Under the pieces are notes generated by a model, which was given only the letters and a program-made list of their open reading frames with translations, searched no databases and was not told where the DNA came from. 6,102 nucleotides of DNA from Nitrospinota bacterium (GTDB lineage Bacteria > UBA8248 > JACPRG01): the NCBI GenBank assembly GCA_030740135.1, contig JASLXW010000236.1, positions 1 through 6,102 on the forward strand, in the 5' to 3' direction. Shown here piece after piece: positions 1 to 6,102 of the stretch. How positions within the stretch are numbered: position 1 is the first letter of the stretch; each line of letters begins with the position of its first letter. A program made the position numbers and the translations under genes.

Positions 1-1
1 G

Positions 2-526
2 GCTGAAACCGCACGGCTTCAGCCCGATGTTGTCCTGATGGACCTGGTCATGCCGAAAGTCGATGGATTCGAGGCCATCCGGCAGATTCGAAATCAGATG
101 CCCGAGACCAAGATCCTGGTGCTCACGATGTATTCGGACAGAGAGACCATCCAGAAGGCGATGACTCTGGGCGTGTCCGGCTATGTCCTCAAGGACAATT
201 CGGAAACCGTCCTCAAGGAGGCCATTCGGCGCGTTGCCGAAGGCGGCCGGTACCTCTCCGAGGTGGTGGAACAGGCGGTGTTCGAACTCCTGAAGGAGGA
301 TTCCGCTCCCCCCCCGGAGAGAGAAATCGATGTCTTGACAAAACGGGAAAGAGAGGTTCTCCGCTTGATCGCGGAGGGCCGAAGCAACCTACAGACCGCT
401 TCCGAGCTGGCCATCAGTGTCAAGACGGTCAACGCCCATCGGTACAATTTGATGAAGAAGCTGAACTTCCACAACGTTCAGCAACTCGTTCGGTACGCCA
501 TCCGTCAGGGCATCGTAACGGCGTAA
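2..526 (+). CDS. NarL/FixJ-family response regulator (5' end cut by window edge)
   Basis: Two-component response regulator that would bind DNA when phosphorylated by a histidine kinase. The open frame runs in from the left edge; 174 residues are visible and about 40 N-terminal residues (beta1, the acidic pair) should lie outside. The phosphoacceptor Asp is visible residue 14, in LMDLVMP. The switch Thr is residue 42 (LVLTMYSD) and the conserved Lys residue 64 (GYVLKD). A Pro-rich linker (about residues 102-106) leads to a LuxR-type helix-turn-helix at about 112-172, with LTKREREVL and the recognition helix SVKTVNAHR. The first helix reads SNLQTASEL where SNKEIAxxL is usual. The ATG at 38 is not the real start because it falls at the phosphorylation site. 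The gene ends at TAA 524-526, converges on the acyl-CoA synthetase gene and is lower in GC than the other genes. Family is certain; target genes and signal are unknown. The cognate kinase is probably upstream, outside the window. Confidence 0.95.
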   Translation, partial: AETARLQPDVVLMDLVMPKVDGFEAIRQIRNQMPETKILVLTMYSDRETIQKAMTLGVSGYVLKDNSETVLKEAIRRVAEGGRYLSEVVEQAVFELLKEDSAPPPEREIDVLTKREREVLRLIAEGRSNLQTASELAISVKTVNAHRYNLMKKLNFHNVQQLVRYAIRQGIVTA

Positions 527-529
527 GGC

Positions 530-574
530 CCGATTCGGGGCTTTCCGAGCCGGCGCGCCGCCGAACCGAATCGG
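530..574. terminator. Inverted repeat between convergent genes, possible bidirectional terminator
   Basis: CCGATTCGG (530-538) and CCGAATCGG (566-574) are perfect 9-bp reverse complements separated by 27 bases. The spacer contains the 10-bp palindrome CGGCGCGCCG (551-560) and a small GGCT/AGCC stem (539-542 with 548-551). The structure lies 3 bases after the response regulator stop and about 60 bases past the stop of the convergent acyl-CoA synthetase, which suits a shared transcription end. No T-run follows on either strand, so it is not a classical Rho-independent terminator. It could equally be an mRNA 3'-end stabiliser or a protein-binding dyad. The remaining bases of the 527-635 intergenic region show nothing else I can name. 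Confidence 0.35.
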
Positions 575-635
575 AGACGCGCCACCCCCCCTGAGTCAGA
601 GACCCCGCCCCTCGAAAGAGCCGGTCAGCCCTTCA

Positions 636-2576
636 TCAGCGGGCGTTGGCGATTGCCTCAAAGGCTTCGGGGTTTTCCACGCTGGAGACATCTCCGACCG
701 ATTCGCCCAGATAGGCTCGGCGAATGGAGCTGCGGAGGATCTTCGCCGATCGGGTCTTCGGGATGGCGTCCACGAACAGGACGGCGTCCGGGACCATCGT
801 CTTGCCGAACACATCGACGACCCCCTGGACAAGCGTCGAGCGCAACGCCTCGGTGGGCTCGGCGTCGGGGGACAGAACCGCAAAGGCCACGACGGCCTCA
901 CCCTTCAGATCGTGGGGAACCCCGATCGCCGCGGCCTCCATCACCGCCGGGTTGCGCAAAAGCGCGGATTCCACCTCGGCCGGCCCGACCCGTTTTCCGG
1001 CCACCATGATCGTATCGTCCGAGCGCCCGTGCAGGTACCAGTAGCCGTCGTCGTCCACCATGGCCCAGTCGCCGTGATACCAGACGCCGGGCCAGCGTGA
1101 AAAGTAGGTCTCCAGGTACCGATCCGGGTCGTTCAGAAAACCCTTGGTCATCGAGGGGGAGGGTTTTTTGCAGACGAGGTGGCCGATTCCCCCGCGCACC
1201 GGCCGGCCTTCATCGTCATAGACGTCCACGTCCTTGCCGAGCGCCGGGCCGCCCAGGGAGCAGGCCTTCGAGGGCAAAACGGGCAAGGGCGACAGGAGGC
1301 AGCCCACCAGCTCCGTCCCGCCCGAGCAGTTGATGACCGGACACCTTCCGCCGCCGACCTTCCCAAAGAACCACATGTAGGATTCCGGGTCCCAGGGCTC
1401 GCCGGTGGAGCCCAGGATCCGCAGGCCCGAAAGATCGTGCTTGTCGACCCACTCATCCCCCGCGCTCCGCAGAAGACGGACGGCGGTGGGCGAGATGCCC
1501 AGCGTCGTCACGCCGTGACGGACCACCACCTCCCACAGCCGGTCCGGCCGGGGGTGATTGGGGACACCCTCGTAAATGAGGTAGGTCCCGCCCATGCACT
1601 GAACGCCGATCATCTCCCAGGGCCCCATCATCCAGCCAATGTCGGTGAACCAGAAAAAGAGGTCCGAGTCCCGCAGATCGCACGCGTAATAAACGTTGTT
1701 GGTCATCTCAACGAGGCAGCCGGCGTGGGTGTGGACGGTTCCCTTGGGCCGGCCCGTGGTTCCGGATGTGTAGAGAATGAGAGCCGTGGATTCGGCCGGC
1801 AGGGAAAGGGTCTCGCATTCCGCGGACCGGCCCGCCACGAACGCCTCCCAGGAAATCTCCCCGTCGCGCATCGGATGGAAGGGTCTTCCTTCCCGGCTCC
1901 AGACCACGACGTGCCGAACGCACCCGGCCTCGGCGACGGCCTCATCCGCCCGGGGCTTGATCTCGACCGCCTTGCCGCGCCGGATTCCGTAATCCGCCGT
2001 AAACAGCAGCTTGGCCCCGGAGTCCCTCAACCGGTCGGCCAGGGCGGCGGCGCCGAAGGCGGAAAAAATCGGAATGGCCGCCACGCCGATCTTGAAGCAG
2101 GCGAACATGGCGAAGACGGTTTCCGGGACCATGGGCATGTAGATGCCCGCCGCGTCCCCCGGACCCAGGCCCGCGCCCCGCATGGCGTTGGCCAAGCGGG
2201 AGACCTCGTCCGAGACCTCTCCATAGGTCAAGCGCCGCACGGCCCCGTCGTCGCCCTCCCAGATGAAGGCCGTCCTGTCCCGGCCGCCTCCCCGCACGTG
2301 CCGATCGATGCAATTGTGGACAATGTTGATCTCCCCCCCGATGAACCACTTGGCCCAGGGAAACCCGCCGGACAAGTCGAGGAGCCTGTCGTACTTGCGG
2401 CTCCAGGCGATTCCCATGTCCTCGATGATGGTCTCCCAGAACCACTCGTTGTCCTCGGCGGAGCACCGGATCAACTCCCTCGGGTCGTCGATGCCGAGGC
2501 GGTTCATGAGGCGCGCAACGTTGCTGGCCGTGAGAAAGTCTTCCGTCGGCTCCCAGATGATTCCGCTCGTAGTCAT
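636..2576 (-). CDS. AMP-forming acyl-CoA synthetase, acetyl-CoA synthetase-like
   Basis: 646-residue adenylate-forming ligase, close to the roughly 650 residues of acetyl-CoA synthetases. It should activate a carboxylate with ATP to an acyl-AMP and transfer it to CoA in the cytoplasm. An ACS-type N-terminal region covers about residues 40-100. The nucleotide loop YTSGTTGRPKG is at 269-279, GSTGEPW at 389-395, SGGTE at 418-422 and YHGDW at 500-504. The hinge region GRSDDTIMVAGKR is at 517-529, and the catalytic Lys is 612 in PKTRSAK. Two departures stand out: the acetate-limiting Trp-Trp before TET of true Acs is replaced (NCSGGTEL), and Gly before the catalytic Lys is Ala. Substrate is therefore open: a short or medium acyl, hydroxyacyl or keto acid are all possible. 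ATG 2576 follows the stop of the upstream Mo-hydroxylase gene by 3 bases, in the same frame, with no clear Shine-Dalgarno, suggesting translational coupling. It is the last gene of the minus-strand run. Confidence 0.93.
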   Translation of the reverse strand: MTTSGIIWEPTEDFLTASNVARLMNRLGIDDPRELIRCSAEDNEWFWETIIEDMGIAWSRKYDRLLDLSGGFPWAKWFIGGEINIVHNCIDRHVRGGGRDRTAFIWEGDDGAVRRLTYGEVSDEVSRLANAMRGAGLGPGDAAGIYMPMVPETVFAMFACFKIGVAAIPIFSAFGAAALADRLRDSGAKLLFTADYGIRRGKAVEIKPRADEAVAEAGCVRHVVVWSREGRPFHPMRDGEISWEAFVAGRSAECETLSLPAESTALILYTSGTTGRPKGTVHTHAGCLVEMTNNVYYACDLRDSDLFFWFTDIGWMMGPWEMIGVQCMGGTYLIYEGVPNHPRPDRLWEVVVRHGVTTLGISPTAVRLLRSAGDEWVDKHDLSGLRILGSTGEPWDPESYMWFFGKVGGGRCPVINCSGGTELVGCLLSPLPVLPSKACSLGGPALGKDVDVYDDEGRPVRGGIGHLVCKKPSPSMTKGFLNDPDRYLETYFSRWPGVWYHGDWAMVDDDGYWYLHGRSDDTIMVAGKRVGPAEVESALLRNPAVMEAAAIGVPHDLKGEAVVAFAVLSPDAEPTEALRSTLVQGVVDVFGKTMVPDAVLFVDAIPKTRSAKILRSSIRRAYLGESVGDVSSVENPEAFEAIANAR

Positions 2577-2579
2577 GCG

Positions 2580-4880
2580 CTAACCCGGCCAATGGCCCGT
2601 CCGCAGGGCGGAGAGGACTTTTTCAGGAATGATTGGAAGCGAGGTTACGCGAACCCCGATGGCGCGGGAGACGGCATTGGCGATGGCGGCGGCGGAGGTG
2701 TTGTTCGCCGCTTCGCCGATGCCCCGCGCCCCGAAAGGTCCCGCGCCCTCGCCGGACTCGACGATGGCCGTTCCGATCGCGGGGGCGTCCACAGGGGTGG
2801 AAAGGATGTACCCGCCGAAATCATGGGCCTCGGGCTTGCCGTCTTTCACGCAGCAGTCCTCAAACAGGGCAAGCCCCATCCCGTAGGAGGCCCCCCCCTC
2901 GAACTGGCCCGCGACAGTCTGCGGGTTGACCGCGGTTCCGACGTCATGGGAGGCGCCGAGGCCGTGAAGCGTGACCTCCCCGGTTCCGGGATCGACCGAA
3001 ACTTCAGCCGCCGCCCCGCCGAAGGTGTAATCCACCCAGCCGGCCTCGTGGGCCGTGTCGGAGCCCGGATAGGGCTCGGGGCCGATTGTAAATGTTCCCA
3101 GGTTCGTGAGGGCGGCCCCCGCGGCGGCGCACGCGGCGACGACTTGACCATGGGAGACGGTTTGCTCCGTCGCCCCGCGCACGAAGGCCTTGCCTTCCGA
3201 CAGAATGATGTCCTCCGCCCGGGCTTCGAGAAGGCCGGCGGCCGCCTCCTTCATCACGCGGACAATGGGCTCCGCCGCGCACTGGATTGCGCTGCCGGTG
3301 TTGAGAAACTGCCGGCTGCCGGCTGTCATTCCCACCAGCGGGGTGGCGTACGAGTCGGACAGAAGCACGGTCACCCGGTCGATGGGGAGCCCGAGCAATG
3401 AGGCGGCAAGCTGCCTGTAGCCCCCTCCCTGTCCCGCTCCCAGGTCGGGCGCCCCCGCCGCCACAACGGCGCTGCCGTCCAGCTGCACGCCGACGTGGGC
3501 CTGCGCCACGGTGCCATGACGCCCGTAGCCGGTCATGTTCGAGGCGAAGCCCTTTGCCCGACGAAGGCCGTTTGAACCCCCCTCTTCGTGCGTCCCCCCG
3601 TCAGCGGACACCGCCTTCTCGAGCGCCCGTTGGGCCTGATCGAGGGTCTGGGCCAGGCGGACGTCGCGCTTGAGCGGCTGTCCCGTGGCGAGGGCCTCGC
3701 CCTTGGAAAGGTAATTCCGAACGCGGAGCTCCACGGGGTCCAGCCCCAGTCTTTCGGCCAGGGTGTCCATCAGACCCTCCAGGGCAAAGGTGATCTGCGG
3801 AGAGCCTACGCCGCGCATGGCGGTGGCCGTGGGGTTATGGGTGAGAACCATCCGCATGTCCACCCGCACGTTGGGGCAGCGGTAGGGGCCGGAGGCCTGG
3901 ACCATGGAGTATTTGCAGATCACGGCGCTGAGATCGGTGTACGCCCCCGCGTCGCCGGTGATGTCCGCCGCCAGGGCGGTAAGCCGCCCGTCGGCCTCGG
4001 CCCCGATCTTGTAGCGCATGACATAGGGATGGCGCTTCGTGGAGGAGAGAATGGATTCCTCCCGCGTCAGCGCCATCCGCACCGGCCGGTCCGTGGCCTT
4101 CACGAGGAGGGCCAGAAAAGGCTCGATCGTGAGCATGATCTTGCCGCCGAACCCCCCGCCCATCTCGGGACACTCGATGCGCACGCGGTTATGCGGCACG
4201 CCCAGGATCCGCGCGACGAAACGAAAGTTCTCGATCATCTGGGTGCCGCACCGGATATGGATAACGCCGCCCGGATCGGGCCACGCCGTCCCCGCCTCCG
4301 TCTCCAGGTAGGCGTGGTCCACGCACTGGGTGCGGTAGGTCTCCTCCACGACGGCCGCGGCCGCGGCGAAACCCGCCGCGGCATCCCCCCGCTGAAAACC
4401 ATAGTGCGCCACTTGGTTGCCGCGCTCGTCCACGAGGGGAGCATCGGGCGCCGCCGCACCCAGCGGGTCCTCGACGAGGGGAAGCGGCTCGTACTCGACA
4501 CGGATGCGGGAAAGGGCCTCCTCGGCGAGGTCCATCGACTCCGCCGCGACAAGAGCCACCGGATCCCCCACCGCGCGGACGCGGGCATCGGCGAGAACCG
4601 GCTGGTCGTCGCGGGCGCCCAGGAGGTTCCCGCGCAGGTTGACCCCGGGGATGTCCGCCGCCGTGAGAACGGCGTGGACGCCCGGGAGGCCTCCGGCCCC
4701 TTGGACCTCCAGCTCGCGGATCCGGGCGTTGGCGACCGGGCTGCGCAGCGTGCGGCCCCACAGCATTCCGGGAAGCGAGACATCGTCGCCGAATCGGGTC
4801 ATGCCGGCGGCCTTTTCAACTGCGTCGGCCCGGGCGGGAGACTTCCCGACCAGGGAGGCGCCCGCCTCATCGCTCGTCAT
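2580..4880 (-). CDS. Molybdopterin-binding (large) subunit of a xanthine dehydrogenase/aldehyde oxidase family enzyme
   Basis: 766 residues, the usual length for a stand-alone Mo subunit. Such enzymes hydroxylate a substrate carbon (aldehyde to acid, or an aromatic ring position) using water, passing electrons through separate 2Fe-2S and FAD subunits. The hammerhead domain spans about residues 20-135, the first Moco-binding domain about 155-390 and the second about 410-700. Moco signatures are GGGFGGK (241-247) and AMRGVGSPQ (354-362). The catalytic base is Glu723 in GARGIGEAANN. The loop equivalent to xanthine dehydrogenase GGTEMGQG reads GAPDLGAG (476-483), so the Mo-contacting Gln is Ala482. 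The AYRCSFR loop of CO dehydrogenase is absent. No Tat or Sec signal is visible, so it is probably cytoplasmic. ATG 4880 is backed by AAGGAG six bases upstream. It lies 38 bases after the FAD oxidoreductase and 3 before the CoA ligase. The small subunits are not adjacent. Family is sure; substrate unknown, with an aldehyde a reasonable guess. Confidence 0.93.
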   Translation of the reverse strand: MTSDEAGASLVGKSPARADAVEKAAGMTRFGDDVSLPGMLWGRTLRSPVANARIRELEVQGAGGLPGVHAVLTAADIPGVNLRGNLLGARDDQPVLADARVRAVGDPVALVAAESMDLAEEALSRIRVEYEPLPLVEDPLGAAAPDAPLVDERGNQVAHYGFQRGDAAAGFAAAAAVVEETYRTQCVDHAYLETEAGTAWPDPGGVIHIRCGTQMIENFRFVARILGVPHNRVRIECPEMGGGFGGKIMLTIEPFLALLVKATDRPVRMALTREESILSSTKRHPYVMRYKIGAEADGRLTALAADITGDAGAYTDLSAVICKYSMVQASGPYRCPNVRVDMRMVLTHNPTATAMRGVGSPQITFALEGLMDTLAERLGLDPVELRVRNYLSKGEALATGQPLKRDVRLAQTLDQAQRALEKAVSADGGTHEEGGSNGLRRAKGFASNMTGYGRHGTVAQAHVGVQLDGSAVVAAGAPDLGAGQGGGYRQLAASLLGLPIDRVTVLLSDSYATPLVGMTAGSRQFLNTGSAIQCAAEPIVRVMKEAAAGLLEARAEDIILSEGKAFVRGATEQTVSHGQVVAACAAAGAALTNLGTFTIGPEPYPGSDTAHEAGWVDYTFGGAAAEVSVDPGTGEVTLHGLGASHDVGTAVNPQTVAGQFEGGASYGMGLALFEDCCVKDGKPEAHDFGGYILSTPVDAPAIGTAIVESGEGAGPFGARGIGEAANNTSAAAIANAVSRAIGVRVTSLPIIPEKVLSALRTGHWPG

Positions 4881-4886
4881 CTCAAT

Positions 4887-4892
4887 CTCCTT
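4887..4892 (-). promoter_or_regulatory. Ribosome binding site of the Mo-hydroxylase gene
   Basis: On the minus strand AAGGAG lies 6 bases before the ATG at 4880 (AAGGAG-ATTGAG-ATG). The spacing and match to the anti-Shine-Dalgarno are close to ideal and fix the start of the 766-residue protein. It sits in the 38-base gap after the FAD oxidoreductase stop. That gap has no room for, and shows no sign of, a separate promoter. Confidence 0.85.
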
Positions 4893-4918
4893 CGGATGCG
4901 CTTTTCAGAGAAGCCCCC

Positions 4919-6102
4919 TCAACCCCGCCAATCGGGGGGGGCCATCGGCGTCCACCAGCGCTGGATGCCGAGATCCTCCGCGACCACGTTGGCCGCATTG
5001 TAACCCGGCCCGCCGTTGACGCCCCCGCCGTGGTTGCTGGACCCGCACAGGTAAAGGCCCTTGACCGGCGTACGGAAGTGGGCCAGCTCCGGGTGGGGGC
5101 GGTTGATGCCGAGTTGGTCCGGATGGTAGGCGCCGACGCGCGGGCTCCCCTCGACCATGTTAATGTTCCGCCGCGCGATGTCCAGTGGGGTGAAGAGGTA
5201 GGTCCCCTGGACATTTTTGTTCGTGAGATTCGGCGCGTACCGCCTCCACGCTTCGAGACTCCTTTCGGTCAATTCCTTCCGCCTCCCGTCCCAGGCCTCC
5301 GGCCCGCCTTCTTTGAAGTTGTAGGGTGCGAAAGGCCACCAGAAGGCGATGTGTTTCCCTTCGGGCGCATAGCCGGGATCGAACAGCGTGTTGCACGCTC
5401 CGTTTCCCATGGGCTTCGAGGGGAACCGGCCTTCCTCCACCTCTTTCAGGATTTGTTGGATTTCCCCGCTGTCCTCGGCCCCGACGAAGAGGTTGTAGGC
5501 CTTGCCGACGTCCGGACCGAACCGCTCCGAGGCGTACCGTGGGGCCTCGTCCAGCGCCAGGTGGAGGGTCGCCAGACTGTAGCAGCCCCAATTCCAGTTC
5601 CTGAGCTTCTCGACGACCTCCCGGGGGAAGTGCTCCTCTCCGGCCAGCCTCATCGTCTGCGGGGCGTCGATGCCGCTGGCGACAAAACGCGCGGCCTCGA
5701 TGATGCTCCCATCCTCCACCTCTACGCCCCTCGCTTCGCCGTCCTGAACCACGATGCGCCGGACGTGCTTTCCCCGCAGAAGGGCGCCGCCGTGCCCTTC
5801 GATCACGCGCCCCAGGGCCAGAGGGAAGGCGAGCGAGCCGCCCACCGGCAGCGAGAGCCGGGTGCAGTTCGATAGCACGAGGGGGAAGAAGAGACCCGTC
5901 CCCGGGAGGTCCTCCACCGTTATGGCGTGCTGGTGAAGTTTGAAAAGGACGCGGATGCGCTCCTCCTCGAAGTGTTGGTCCACCGCTTCGTTCATGGACA
6001 GGCCGGCGTAGCCGAGAAACTCCGACCCCTCCTCCCCCTTGATCCGTTCGCGCAACTCCGCGGGTGACAGAGGGAGCGAATAGAGGAGGGAGTTGATGAG
6101 TC
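4919..6102 (-). CDS. Phytoene desaturase/PYROXD2-like FAD-dependent oxidoreductase, C-terminal part (5' end cut by window edge)
   Basis: The frame stays open to the right edge; 393 residues are visible, ending at TGA 4919-4921. The family (COG1233 type, phytoene dehydrogenase-related) is commonly 500-540 residues, so about 110-150 N-terminal residues with the GxGxxG dinucleotide fold are outside. Supporting features are the family-typical segment GGSLAFPLALGRVIEGHGG from about residue 87, followed by a strand-rich GVEVEDGSIIEAARFVASG stretch to about 143. The C-terminal FAD-contacting motif is GLYLCGSSNHGGGVNGGPG (348-366), followed by YNAANVVAEDLG. Such proteins desaturate or oxidise hydrophobic substrates; many members are uncharacterised and are not carotenoid enzymes. 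The TTG at 6055 is not taken as the start because coding sequence in the same frame continues upstream and the protein would lack its FAD-binding N-terminus. It is the first visible gene of the minus-strand operon, 38 bases from the Mo-hydroxylase gene. No carotenoid genes are present here, so a catabolic role is as likely. Confidence 0.88.
   Translation of the reverse strand, partial: LINSLLYSLPLSPAELRERIKGEEGSEFLGYAGLSMNEAVDQHFEEERIRVLFKLHQHAITVEDLPGTGLFFPLVLSNCTRLSLPVGGSLAFPLALGRVIEGHGGALLRGKHVRRIVVQDGEARGVEVEDGSIIEAARFVASGIDAPQTMRLAGEEHFPREVVEKLRNWNWGCYSLATLHLALDEAPRYASERFGPDVGKAYNLFVGAEDSGEIQQILKEVEEGRFPSKPMGNGACNTLFDPGYAPEGKHIAFWWPFAPYNFKEGGPEAWDGRRKELTERSLEAWRRYAPNLTNKNVQGTYLFTPLDIARRNINMVEGSPRVGAYHPDQLGINRPHPELAHFRTPVKGLYLCGSSNHGGGVNGGPGYNAANVVAEDLGIQRWWTPMAPPDWRG

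Noticed and set aside
38..526. Response regulator starting at the ATG at 38
   Set aside because: That Met directly precedes the phosphoacceptor Asp, and clear receiver-domain sequence (LQPDVVL) continues in frame upstream to the window edge.
601..626. Small stem with GAAA loop (CTC-GAAA-GAG at 611-620) between the convergent genes
   Set aside because: Only a 3-bp stem inside a 4-bp outer match; too weak to call a structured element.
1942..2592. 216-codon minus-strand frame overlapping the start of the acyl-CoA synthetase
   Set aside because: Out-of-frame shadow; the alternative frame encodes the clear ACS N-terminal domain, while this one gives a Gly/Arg/His-rich product without motifs.
1179..3401. 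740-codon open frame on the plus strand, antisense to both the ligase and the Mo subunit
   Set aside because: It spans the junction of two well-supported minus-strand genes, its translation shows no recognisable domain, and its composition (Arg, Gly, Pro, His rich) is that of an antisense shadow in high-GC DNA.
2580..4880. Carbon monoxide dehydrogenase large subunit (CoxL)
   Set aside because: The AYRCSFR active-site loop of form I CoxL is absent and the equivalent stretch reads AMRGVGSPQ, and no coxM/coxS genes are adjacent.
3588..5003. 471-codon open frame on the plus strand
   Set aside because: Antisense shadow of the Mo subunit and the end of the FAD oxidoreductase, with no family resemblance and low-complexity composition.
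5030..5875. 281-codon open frame on the plus strand
   Set aside because: Antisense to the FAD oxidoreductase, whose family motifs lie in the other strand over the same bases.
4919..6055. FAD oxidoreductase starting at the TTG at 6055
   Set aside because: The frame is open to the window edge and the protein would lack the whole FAD-binding N-terminus, so the gene is treated as cut by the edge.

Overview
This is a 6.1 kb window of high-GC bacterial DNA. By hand count, sampled lines run from about 55-58% GC at the left edge to above 75% inside the minus-strand genes. It holds four protein genes: two run off the window edges and two are complete. I see no tRNA, rRNA, CRISPR array, transposase or other mobile element. 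The lineage cannot be fixed from the sequence. The gene types and composition would suit an environmental, metabolically versatile proteobacterium or a related uncultured high-GC phylum, but that is only an impression.

Layout. Bases 2-526 (+) carry the 3' part of a NarL/FixJ-type response regulator, from just before the phosphoacceptor aspartate to the end of the LuxR-type helix-turn-helix. A 109-base convergent intergenic region (527-635) contains a 9-bp perfect inverted repeat around a GC-rich palindrome, a possible shared transcription end without a U-tract. The rest is on the minus strand, read right to left: the C-terminal 393 residues of a phytoene-desaturase/PYROXD2-like FAD oxidoreductase (6102-4919); a complete molybdopterin-binding subunit of a xanthine dehydrogenase/aldehyde oxidase family enzyme (4880-2580); and a complete acyl-CoA synthetase of the acetyl-CoA synthetase-like group (2576-636). 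The gaps between these three are 38 and 3 bases, so they probably form one operon.

How the genes may work together. A flavin-dependent oxidoreductase, a molybdenum hydroxylase (a family that often oxidises aldehydes to acids or hydroxylates ring carbons) and a CoA ligase could act as successive steps that oxidise an organic substrate and activate the resulting acid as a CoA thioester. The substrate cannot be read from sequence. The ligase lacks the Trp-Trp motif that restricts true acetyl-CoA synthetases to acetate, and the Mo subunit lacks the active-site Gln of xanthine dehydrogenase, so neither should be labelled with the textbook substrate. The 2Fe-2S and FAD partner subunits normally needed by a Mo hydroxylase are not in the window.

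I found no clear new system. The points most worth checking are the same-frame junction between the Mo subunit and the ligase (one TAG and one codon apart, no visible ribosome binding site), the active-site substitutions in both enzymes, and the missing electron-transfer partners.
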